This document shows positions 1-5,451 of a stretch of 6,872 bases of DNA, one piece after another; within the stretch, counting starts at the first letter, position 1, and the number at the start of each line of letters is the position of its first letter. Origin of the DNA: an uncultured Mucilaginibacter sp. GTDB taxonomy: Bacteria; Bacteroidota; Bacteroidia; Sphingobacteriales; Sphingobacteriaceae. Made by a program: the position numbers and the translations under genes. Location of the stretch: assembly GCA_946479225.1 (NCBI GenBank), contig CAMLFI010000138.1:1-6872 (forward strand), in the 5' to 3' direction. The notes beneath the pieces are model-generated. The model was not told where the DNA came from and made no database searches. It saw only the letters and a program-made list of their open reading frames with translations.

Positions 1-2
1 AG

Positions 3-659
3 CTGCGCATTATTGCCGAGATAAGCAAGGATGCCAACATGATGGAGGCCTTTGTTCAGGGTATAGATATTCACACCGCGACAGCTGCTAACGTTTATGG
101 TGTACCGGTGTTAGAGGTGGACAGCACCCAGCGCCGCAACGCCAAGGCGGTTAACTTTGGGATTATTTACGGGCAATCGGCATTTGGCTTATCGCAGAAT
201 TTAGGCATCCCGCGTAAGGAAGCTGCCGAGATCATTGAAAACTATTTTGCCCAGTTCCCCGGCATTAAGCAGTATATGAATGATACCATGAATTTTGCCC
301 GCGAGAACGGCTACGTTACCACGCTGATGGGCCGCAGGCGTTACCTGCGCGATATTAACTCGGCCAACCAAACCGTACGCGGCTTTGCAGAGCGAAATGC
401 CATTAACGCGCCTATACAAGGCTCGGCTGCCGACATGATCAAAATAGCCATGATCAACATTCACCGCGAGTTTAAGGCCCGAAAGCTGGACGCCCGCATG
501 ACCATGCAGGTGCATGACGAGTTGGTGTTTGATGTGCCTAACCACGAGGTAGAGATAGTAAAACCCATTATTGTTGAAATGATGCGCAACGCAATTAAAA
601 CGACTGTGCCTATTTTGGTGGAGATTGGGACTGGTAGGAATTGGCTGGAAGCGCATTGA
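3..659 (+). CDS. polA: DNA polymerase I, C-terminal part (5' truncated by window edge)
   Basis: This is the C-terminal polymerase portion of family A DNA polymerase I, which fills gaps and removes RNA primers in replication and repair. The frame is open from base 3, so the gene starts outside the window; the ATG at 39 is internal. The first codons read LRIIAEISKDA, matching the segment just after motif A (DYSQIELR in the family), so the motif A aspartate is just outside. Motif B / O-helix RRNAKAVNFGIIYG lies at 132-173 and has the expected Arg, Lys, Phe and Tyr (E. coli R754, K758, F762, Y766). The conserved PIQGSAADMIK segment follows. Motif C is MQVHDELVFDV with the catalytic His-Asp at 513-518. 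The ending GRNWLEAH resembles the E. coli terminus. All visible catalytic residues are intact. The 5'-3' exonuclease and proofreading domains cannot be judged here. No clear intrinsic terminator follows the stop. Confidence 0.97.
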   Translation: MRIIAEISKDANMMEAFVQGIDIHTATAANVYGVPVLEVDSTQRRNAKAVNFGIIYGQSAFGLSQNLGIPRKEAAEIIENYFAQFPGIKQYMNDTMNFARENGYVTTLMGRRRYLRDINSANQTVRGFAERNAINAPIQGSAADMIKIAMINIHREFKARKLDARMTMQVHDELVFDVPNHEVEIVKPIIVEMMRNAIKTTVPILVEIGTGRNWLEAH

Positions 660-661
660 GG

Positions 662-687
662 TTAGTTGGCAGTTTTTAGTTGGCAGT
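662..687. repeat. 12-bp tandem direct repeat after polA
   Basis: TTAGTTGGCAGT occurs at 662-673 and again at 676-687, a period of 14 bp. It begins two bases after the polA stop codon. Runs built on AGTTGGCAGT are familiar in intergenic DNA of Bacteroidota genomes; that recollection is general knowledge and was not checked here. No function is claimed. Confidence 0.7.
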
Positions 688-704
688 GGGCGGTTATACC
701 AACG

Positions 705-731
705 CGTCATTGCGAGGTACGAAGCAATCGC
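705..731. repeat. REP-like palindromic element, apparently one half
   Basis: The segment contains CATTGCGAGGTACGAAGCAA, a variant of the widely dispersed intergenic motif of the form GTCATTGCGAGG..CGAAGCAATC. The core has inverted arms ATTGC (709-713) and GCAAT (724-728). Such elements usually have a second, inverted copy some tens of bases away. I see no good second copy before the next gene, so this looks like a half or decayed unit. It would be transcribed in the polA 3' region. Confidence 0.6.
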
Positions 732-807
732 TACACGATAGGTAGTGCAGATATTAGTTAAGGGTACTCCCAGCCATAGAATAGTGGCATACCGCAACAG
801 TTCAATT

Positions 808-1041
808 ATGGAAATGACAGCTCTTGAGACATTAAATGAAGCTTTGAGAATAATTAAGCACTATAAAAAAAGCCCGCATGATTTGGAGGCTTTGTCAAAA
901 AGTGATATTCTTCACTCTTTATTTGAGCAAAGGTATATTCTAAACAATAATGACTTTGAGTTTCACTTAATAAGTGAAACCCCAAAAAGCGATAAAGTTA
1001 GTCGAGTTTTATTTGAATGCTTTAGACGGAAGTCCATTTAA
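808..1041 (+). CDS. Hypothetical protein, likely N-terminal half of a frameshifted gene
   Basis: A 77-aa frame from the ATG at 808 (MEMTALETLNEALRIIKHYK...). The frame stays open back to a GTG at 745, but that extension runs through repeat-like DNA and reads poorly, so the ATG at 808 (or 814) is preferred. The product is mostly charged and helical-looking, with no signal peptide or membrane segment. I do not recognise the family. The last part (SDKVSRVLFECFRRKSI) looks like out-of-frame reading. The neighbouring frame takes over from a CCCCAAAAA run at 980-988 with a better-looking sequence (KAIKLVEFYLNALDG). Skipping one base there would join the two into one protein of about 117 aa ending at 1162. 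It is therefore probably the front half of a broken gene, though two overlapping genes remain possible. Confidence 0.5.
   Translation: MEMTALETLNEALRIIKHYKKSPHDLEALSKSDILHSLFEQRYILNNNDFEFHLISETPKSDKVSRVLFECFRRKSI
961..979. repeat. Perfect 19-bp palindrome inside the small ORFs
   Basis: TTTCACTTAATAAGTGAAA has 9-bp arms around a single central A. It overlaps the two TAA stops and the GTG of the second frame and sits 1-9 bases before the C4A5 run where the frame changes. The TTTCAC arms resemble the GTTTCA(C) hexamers clustered at 1315-1509. Confidence 0.75.
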
Positions 1042-1162
1042 AGTTGAGATTATTTTTGAAGAAAGGTGGCGTTTAAAGTCTTTTCTTTTTCAGTGCCAAA
1101 GCTGTTTTGGGGATGATAAAGAATGTAACGTTTGCGGCGGCTCTGGATGGGGTGTCTTATGA
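974..1162 (+). CDS. Small protein with CxxC...CxxC zinc-ribbon-like tail, likely C-terminal half of the frameshifted gene
   Basis: A 62-aa frame beginning at a GTG (974), overlapping the preceding ORF by 68 bases in a different frame. Two TAA codons stand directly upstream in this frame (968-973), so it cannot extend further without a frame change. The C-terminal part holds CQSCFGDDKECNVCGGSGW: two CxxC pairs seven residues apart, the second continuing as CxxCxGxGW like a DnaJ-type cysteine repeat. This suggests binding of one zinc ion, which is inferred from the motif only. The preceding VEFYLNALDGSPFKVEIIFEE looks like genuine folded protein, with alternating hydrophobic residues. It most probably belongs to the same original gene as the ORF from 808. 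Translation from its own GTG is the alternative. No family is recognised. Confidence 0.5.
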   Translation: MKPQKAIKLVEFYLNALDGSPFKVEIIFEERWRLKSFLFQCQSCFGDDKECNVCGGSGWGVL

Positions 1163-1203
1163 CAGGAGGCCGACCCGCTATGCGCAGTCTGTCAGTATGC
1201 GCT

Positions 1204-1253
1204 GTGCGAATGTCTGCGACTTCGCACGATCATGTTTGTAGCCTGCGGCTACA
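1204..1253. repeat. Pair of adjacent hairpins
   Basis: The first stem pairs GTGCGAA (1204-1210) with TTCGCAC (1221-1227) across a 10-nt loop. The second pairs TGTAGCC (1237-1243) with GGCTACA (1247-1253) across a 3-nt loop. Both stems are perfect 7-bp stems only 9 bases apart. No T-run follows either, so they are not typical intrinsic terminators. They resemble dispersed intergenic palindromes or the subterminal hairpins of small mobile elements. A direct repeat TATGCGC lies just upstream, at about 1179-1185 and 1196-1202. Confidence 0.55.
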
Positions 1254-1314
1254 TTAACGGACCAGTTGTTCCACTCGGCATCGCATGCTCCATCTTAAAA
1301 ATCTGCTTTTTTCC

Positions 1315-1509
1315 GTTTCACGATGAAACAAAAAATGTGAATTCTACAAGACATTAATAATCAATTAATTAATGCACTTCCACAGCTAATTTTCCTGACG
1401 AATAAGTAGTTTCATTTTGTTTCATCGCAAAAATTAGAGTGCTTATTATCAAACACTTACGTGAAAAAACGTTTCACGCGTTTCATATTGTTTCATATTT
1501 TTGTGAAAC
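1315..1509. promoter_or_regulatory. Cluster of GTTTCA/TGAAAC hexamers, candidate protein-binding array
   Basis: GTTTCA occurs on the + strand at 1315, 1409, 1419, 1471, 1480 and 1490. Its reverse complement TGAAAC occurs at 1324 and 1504. The first pair makes the inverted repeat GTTTCACGATGAAAC (1315-1329). Neighbouring direct copies are spaced 10, 9 and 10 bp, which places them on one face of the helix. A further inverted repeat CGTGAAA/TTTCACG spans 1460-1478. Eight copies of one hexamer in 195 bp are far above chance. The layout suits an operator array or the arm sites of a tyrosine-recombinase attachment region. No regulator or integrase gene is in the window, so the role is unknown. Confidence 0.55.
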
Positions 1510-1540
1510 ACCTTGCTGTCTTTTAGACACGGTAATTTTA

Positions 1541-4183
1541 TCAAAAATTAAAGATCCCCTTCAGCATAATTACCCTTCCCGGTATCATAAACGATGCACT
1601 TGTTGACGAGTTGGCAGATATATCAAACGTGCCAAATGTTTTAATATTGGTGAGGTTGGTTCCGCTTAAAACAATATCTGTGTTGATCTTTTTCAGCTTA
1701 AAGTTGATATTCATATCGGCAAAAATATAACTCAAATCCTGCCGACCGGGCTGCCTGGTAAACAGATGCTCGCCCGATATATTTACATAAACGTTCTTTA
1801 CCGTAGTGAACGAAAATGTGGAGCGCTGCGTTAAACGCAGGTTGGTAATGGTAAGGGCATCAGGCAGCGAGGCCTTACTGCGCATAACATCATAATTTGC
1901 TTTGTATTCCCAATTCAGAAAGCGCGCCAGCCGACCTATAACACCCGTCTTGTAGCTAATGGTTTGGCTATTGGCCGTAAAAAACCTGCCATTCTGCAAT
2001 TGCTGGTACCAGCCCATCCTCATGCCTATACCGCCATTCACCGTGGTGGCCAGCGCAAAAATGTACTTGCTGCCGCTTGCCTCAAAAGTTAAGTTGCGGT
2101 TATGGTTGGGCATGTATACAAATACCCGCTGCTGTATATTATTGGTTAAAATAAATGATGCTATATTATTTAAACCCGCGTCAGAATAGTTAACCGTAAA
2201 ATTGGCAAAAAGCATTTTTACAGCCTTTGTAAAGGTATAAACAGCTGATACGCTATGTGTGCGGCTAAGCGAAACATCTGAATTGTTGGCCATTAACGAC
2301 CGGTAATTGGTTGCTATGGCACCCCTGTAAACATCGTTAATAGTGCCAAGGTTATTGTTAAATCTATAATTAAGATCTATGGTGTGTTCCGCGCTTCTGG
2401 CGTACGTAAACCTAAAAGACGGATCAACGAACAGATTGCGGACGGTGTTATTTAATGCATGTGCATTGTCTTTATACTTAACTGTATTAAAACTTAGCGG
2501 AAGATCAAGTACCACTGTTAGCCATGGGTTTTTGTAGCTGTAATTGGCGCTTGTGTAGACCTTTGTCTTCAGCCAGTCCAGATCGTTAATCATAGCAGGC
2601 GAAACCAGCTCCGTGGTCTGATCATTTTGAACGCGATAAAGCTCTGTGTTAAGTTTCTGATGCTGTAGCTCTAATCCTGATCTGTAAGTTTGCGTAAGTT
2701 TATCGCCAATTATATTGATAAACGCAGAATTACTGGTATACCATGTGGGCACTTTAACATATTGGTTTAACCCGCTGTAAGGCTGGTTGTTGTTAAACAG
2801 CGCCTCGTTTGGTCCGGGATTGATTGTCAATATCTCGGGTTTACTCACGTTACTTATTGTAGAGGATAAATTAACAATCTGCCCGGATTTGAGCATCAGC
2901 TTGTAATCAAGCACATTGGTAATGCTCGTAATTTTCTGATCAAGCATTTGCTTTGCATCTATGCCGTTAGCCACTACCGATGAAGTTGTTTTGGTGGGTG
3001 ATAGATCCAGCGTTAACCTGTCATTAAAATATCCCGTCTCGCTGTTGTGCACCAGGTTAAACTCCGTCCTTGTTTTCTGCAGGTTGGTAGAGTTATCCTG
3101 CTCTTCGGTATATTTTATGGTTTGCCCCGGTAAAAACGTTTCTAAAGCTTTTTTATACTGCTGATGCCGTTCATCTATCAAATAAGAAACGTTTACTTTC
3201 AACTGCAAATTCTTGTTAATATTCACCAGATCATTAAGATTGATAAGGCCGGCCTTGTTAAACAAATACCTGTTTTGAGGTAGTACAGAAATGCCGGCTG
3301 CGCCTACGGAAAGAAAGTTACCGCCCGTGGCATTGAGCGGCGCATTATGCGATATCAGGTCTATACCAGGGTCAATACCAATGTTGTTGCCTGTAATATT
3401 ATTAATGAATTTCAATTTTTTGTTGAGCAGCATAGCGGTGCTGTTGACGGTAAACCTGTTGGGTACGCCTAACCCAACCGAGGCTTCGCCTATTACGCGC
3501 AATTTTGCCTCATCCTTTATAACCAGGTTTAAGGCAACATCCTCGCTCGTGTTGTTTTTCTGCAGCATTTTAATGGGCTGGTCTTTTTGTATTACCTGCA
3601 CCTCATCAACAGCTCCATGGGGAATACTGCGGCTGGCTATGTTATACCTGTCGTCCAGCAAATTATCGCCATCAATACGTAAACTGGATATAGCTCTGCC
3701 ATTATAACTTATTTTACCATCATCGGCTACATCAATGCCGGGCATCTTTCTTAGCACATCGCCTATGCTTCTATCCTGGTTACCTGCAAAATCTGCTGTG
3801 CGATAATTCAGGGTGTCGCCGTTAACATTTATACTGGGCTTATACTTTATCTTCACTTCTTTAAGCATAATTTCGCTTTCCATCAGCACCAGATCATGGT
3901 CCTTACTTAAGTCTGTAACACTTATCGCGGCTTTATTATAACCCAGGCAGGCAGCTTCAATATTTAAGCCCACAGTACTTTCATTGATTTGTAAAATATA
4001 CCGGCCGTCTTTATTGGTTTGGGTGTATTTAACAATATCGCCCTCCGCATCTTTAAGCGTTACATTGGCAAATTCAACCGGTTTGCCTTTATTGTCTTTT
4101 ACCATGCCCTTTACTTGTTTTTGTGCCATAGCGGATGCGGCGCAAAACAGTAGCGATAGTACTAACAGCAATGTTTTTTTCAT
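1541..4183 (-). CDS. TonB-dependent-receptor-like outer-membrane beta-barrel protein with carboxypeptidase-regulatory-like domain
   Basis: An 880-aa outer-membrane protein. The start at 4183 is preferred over an in-frame one at 4243 because it places a classic signal peptide at the N-terminus (MKKTLLLVLSLLF...AMAQ, cleavage near residue 20-21); the longer start would put 20 polar residues ahead of it. After the signal comes a carboxypeptidase-regulatory-like beta-sandwich at about 22-102 (QVKGMVKDNKGKPVEFANV ... NKDGRYIL). Then comes a linker with LKEVKIK (107-113), a position where family members often carry a TonB-box-like strand, and a plug-like domain at about 139-225 (GDVLRKMPGIDV, NGRAISSLRIDGDNLL, DEVQVIQ). 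The remainder, about 226-880, is a strand-rich barrel ending in FNF, with the terminal Phe typical of outer-membrane barrels. It resembles the outer-membrane beta-barrel family (OMP_b-brl_3 type) more than SusC, because no SusD follows and the plug lacks SusC signatures. The substrate is unknown. It follows two co-directional GLPGLI genes. Confidence 0.9.
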   Translation of the reverse strand: MKKTLLLVLSLLFCAASAMAQKQVKGMVKDNKGKPVEFANVTLKDAEGDIVKYTQTNKDGRYILQINESTVGLNIEAACLGYNKAAISVTDLSKDHDLVLMESEIMLKEVKIKYKPSINVNGDTLNYRTADFAGNQDRSIGDVLRKMPGIDVADDGKISYNGRAISSLRIDGDNLLDDRYNIASRSIPHGAVDEVQVIQKDQPIKMLQKNNTSEDVALNLVIKDEAKLRVIGEASVGLGVPNRFTVNSTAMLLNKKLKFINNITGNNIGIDPGIDLISHNAPLNATGGNFLSVGAAGISVLPQNRYLFNKAGLINLNDLVNINKNLQLKVNVSYLIDERHQQYKKALETFLPGQTIKYTEEQDNSTNLQKTRTEFNLVHNSETGYFNDRLTLDLSPTKTTSSVVANGIDAKQMLDQKITSITNVLDYKLMLKSGQIVNLSSTISNVSKPEILTINPGPNEALFNNNQPYSGLNQYVKVPTWYTSNSAFINIIGDKLTQTYRSGLELQHQKLNTELYRVQNDQTTELVSPAMINDLDWLKTKVYTSANYSYKNPWLTVVLDLPLSFNTVKYKDNAHALNNTVRNLFVDPSFRFTYARSAEHTIDLNYRFNNNLGTINDVYRGAIATNYRSLMANNSDVSLSRTHSVSAVYTFTKAVKMLFANFTVNYSDAGLNNIASFILTNNIQQRVFVYMPNHNRNLTFEASGSKYIFALATTVNGGIGMRMGWYQQLQNGRFFTANSQTISYKTGVIGRLARFLNWEYKANYDVMRSKASLPDALTITNLRLTQRSTFSFTTVKNVYVNISGEHLFTRQPGRQDLSYIFADMNINFKLKKINTDIVLSGTNLTNIKTFGTFDISANSSTSASFMIPGRVIMLKGIFNF

Positions 4184-4221
4184 GTGGATAAGTTTAAAGG
4201 GTTGCCTATGTTGCGCAGAAC

Positions 4222-4229
4222 CAAATGGA
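4222..4229 (-). promoter_or_regulatory. Possible Bacteroidota -7 box upstream of the barrel gene
   Basis: On the - strand the sequence reads TCCATTTG, one mismatch from the Bacteroidota -7 consensus TAnnTTTG, and would give a leader of about 30 nt before the ATG at 4183. A TTG lies upstream, but only 13 bases away instead of the usual ~20, so the -33 element is not convincing. It lies downstream of the palindromic element at 4285-4379, which could separate this gene from the GLPGLI genes. Confidence 0.2.
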
Positions 4230-4284
4230 TTGATTATGCGCACAAGGATGTGGTGGTTTAGGATAATTAGGTTGCGCGGAGTAG

Positions 4285-4379
4285 TTCCCCTCTTGAGAGG
4301 GGGCGCGCCGGGTTGTGCGGCTGTAGGGGTGTGTTAATCGACTACTTAACACACCCCTCCGCCCCTCTCAAGAGGGGAA
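4285..4379. repeat. Nested palindromic intergenic element
   Basis: The outer inverted repeat is 18 bp: TTCCCCTCTTGAGAGGGG at 4285-4302 and its reverse complement at 4362-4379. Each outer arm is itself a small hairpin (CCCCTC/GAGGGG, 4-nt loop). Inside is a perfect 13-bp stem, AGGGGTGTGTTAA (4325-4337) with TTAACACACCCCT (4346-4358), around an 8-nt loop. The whole unit can fold as one long cruciform or as three hairpins. It lies between the second GLPGLI gene and the barrel gene. It could weaken read-through, but no T-run follows on the - strand. It looks like a dispersed REP/MITE-like unit of Sphingobacteriaceae-type genomes. Confidence 0.8.
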
Positions 4380-4417
4380 TCGCACGGCCCGCCGCTTTTT
4401 CCGCCCCCTTTATCAAA

Positions 4418-5407
4418 CTACTTTTTCGGACTCAATTCAATAGGATTATTAAAAGGATTTTTAACGGGAACAGGCACCTTCTCATTCATTTGAGGGTTAG
4501 CAGCTCCGCTACTGTTGGCGCTGCCGCCACCGCCACCACTGCCGCTGACAACGGCTTGAGCCGCCGCCGCGGGGTCCTTCCTCCCCATCGCGGCATACTG
4601 TGCTGTCAAAAAACCTACGGGGTCCTTCGCCTCTTCTGCTTTCAGTTTATCAAATTCTGCTTTAGTAATTTTTACCGGTCCGTTACGATTAATTGACTTG
4701 TCAGCCATAACGGTAAATTCACTAATGTTCAGATCCCGATTGCCTTTAATACTATTTTCCGGTAATTCACGCGCCTTGTCAACTGCCAGATCACCGGGTT
4801 TAACTTTTTCAACGCCGACAAATTTAAACTGTACGTCTTTTTTGTCATCGTAAGCTTCTATAATAAGCCCTGGTAGTCCATTTAGCTTCCACGGTCCGGT
4901 TGTAAATGGCAACTCCGGTGCAAACCATGCTATCCAGTTACGGCCCTTATAGGTAGTGGTAGCCTTTTGAGCGCGGAGGCCCGAAAAGTTGAGTGTATCC
5001 TTTAATATTTTCCAGTCGATGTTCTCAATTTCACCCTCTACTAAATAATTAAGTGCTCGTGTTTGCTCATAATTTATAAACTTATGTTGTTGTGGAAATA
5101 AGTAAAAATATCCGAAAGAGACCGGCTTTAGCCCAGTGCTCGTGCTATTGAAAATACCGTTTTTCCTTTCCTCCATCCATTTTAAATTCATAATTACACC
5201 CTGTTCAATCCGGTCAAAACTGGTGTAAACAGAGGCCTCTTTACCTGCTAAAAGCATCATGGTTTCGGTATAAGGTTTATCGCGTTCGGTAGTATCCTGT
5301 ACATGAATAAAATTGTACTGAACTTTAATAAGGGTTTGGTAAGATTGCTGTGCATATACTGTTATTGCAAGCATAAGGGCGCAAAAAGTGATTAATAAAC
5401 GTTTCAT
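4418..5407 (-). CDS. GLPGLI family exported protein, downstream paralogue
   Basis: A 329-aa protein of the GLPGLI family (TIGR01200 type), of unknown biochemical function and found in Bacteroidota. The N-terminus MKRLLITFCALMLAITVYAQ is a signal peptide with a likely cut after YAQ. There is no lipobox, so a periplasmic or secreted product is expected. The family signature GPWKLNGLPGLI is at residues 171-182, inside a highly conserved block (about 122-185, with DWKILKDTLNFSG and YKGRNWIAWFAPELPFT). After the domain come KDPVGFLTAQYAAMGRKDP, an Ala stretch, a Gly/Ser-rich linker (about 288-306) and a conserved end, PVPVKNPFNNPIEL. This tail makes it longer than a bare GLPGLI domain. It is a tandem duplicate of the gene just upstream (44 bp apart), lies in the same direction, and is followed by the barrel gene 234 bp downstream. 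The start is supported by the signal peptide and by alignment with the paralogue. Confidence 0.92.
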   Translation of the reverse strand: MKRLLITFCALMLAITVYAQQSYQTLIKVQYNFIHVQDTTERDKPYTETMMLLAGKEASVYTSFDRIEQGVIMNLKWMEERKNGIFNSTSTGLKPVSFGYFYLFPQQHKFINYEQTRALNYLVEGEIENIDWKILKDTLNFSGLRAQKATTTYKGRNWIAWFAPELPFTTGPWKLNGLPGLIIEAYDDKKDVQFKFVGVEKVKPGDLAVDKARELPENSIKGNRDLNISEFTVMADKSINRNGPVKITKAEFDKLKAEEAKDPVGFLTAQYAAMGRKDPAAAAQAVVSGSGGGGGSANSSGAANPQMNEKVPVPVKNPFNNPIELSPKK

Positions 5408-5434
5408 AATTTTAAAAATTTAGGTTAAAGTTTG
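5392..5434. repeat. 43-bp identical repeat across the start of the downstream GLPGLI gene, copy 1
   Basis: This stretch is identical to 6417-6459. It covers the first codons (MKRLL region) and the 27 bases before the ATG, which read AACCTAAATTTTTAAAATT followed by ATG on the - strand. The leader is A/T-rich and has no Shine-Dalgarno match, as is usual in Bacteroidota. Immediately outside, at 5435, identity breaks off. The repeat marks the upstream limit of the duplication or a shared translation-initiation region. Confidence 0.85.
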
Positions 5435-5451
5435 TGGAACACTATAGTAGG

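Larger units (their letters stand above)
1163..1540. other. Gene-free convergent intergenic region
   Basis: There is no credible coding sequence between the small + strand gene and the 3' end of the - strand beta-barrel gene. The first ~100 bp are G/C-richer and carry hairpins. The rest is A/T-rich and carries the GTTTCA hexamer cluster. A weak stem TGTCT/AGACA (1517-1529, 3-nt loop) lies just downstream of the barrel gene's stop on its strand, but it lacks a convincing U-tract. A promoterless, gene-free gap of this size at a convergent junction, next to a frameshifted ORF, fits a remnant of an inserted element; that reading is inference. Confidence 0.6.

Noticed and set aside
201..797. 198-aa open frame antisense to polA
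   Set aside because: It lies opposite the strongly conserved polA coding sequence with all of its motifs, and its translation shows no family features.
1315..1509. CRISPR array
   Set aside because: The repeated unit is only 6 bp, spacing is about 10 bp or irregular, orientations are mixed and there are no spacers or cas genes.
3291..3707. 138-aa + strand frame inside the barrel gene
   Set aside because: It is a shadow of the clearly coding - strand barrel gene; low-complexity Ser/Leu-rich translation with no start context.
1541..4183. SusC-type receptor of a polysaccharide utilisation locus
   Set aside because: No SusD gene or carbohydrate enzymes are adjacent and the plug sequence lacks SusC-like signatures; a general TonB-receptor-like barrel is the safer call.
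4184..4243. 20-residue N-terminal extension of the barrel protein
   Set aside because: It would place polar residues ahead of a perfect signal peptide; the ATG at 4183 is the sensible start.
3984..4696. Two + strand frames (117 and 127 aa) across the palindrome region
   Set aside because: They run through the signal peptide of the barrel gene, the nested palindrome and the tail of a GLPGLI gene on the opposite strand, so they are chance frames.
5408..5451. Separate promoter for the downstream GLPGLI gene in the 44-bp gap
   Set aside because: TAAATTTT resembles the -7 box but sits too close to the ATG and has no -33 partner at the right distance; the segment reads better as a translation leader.
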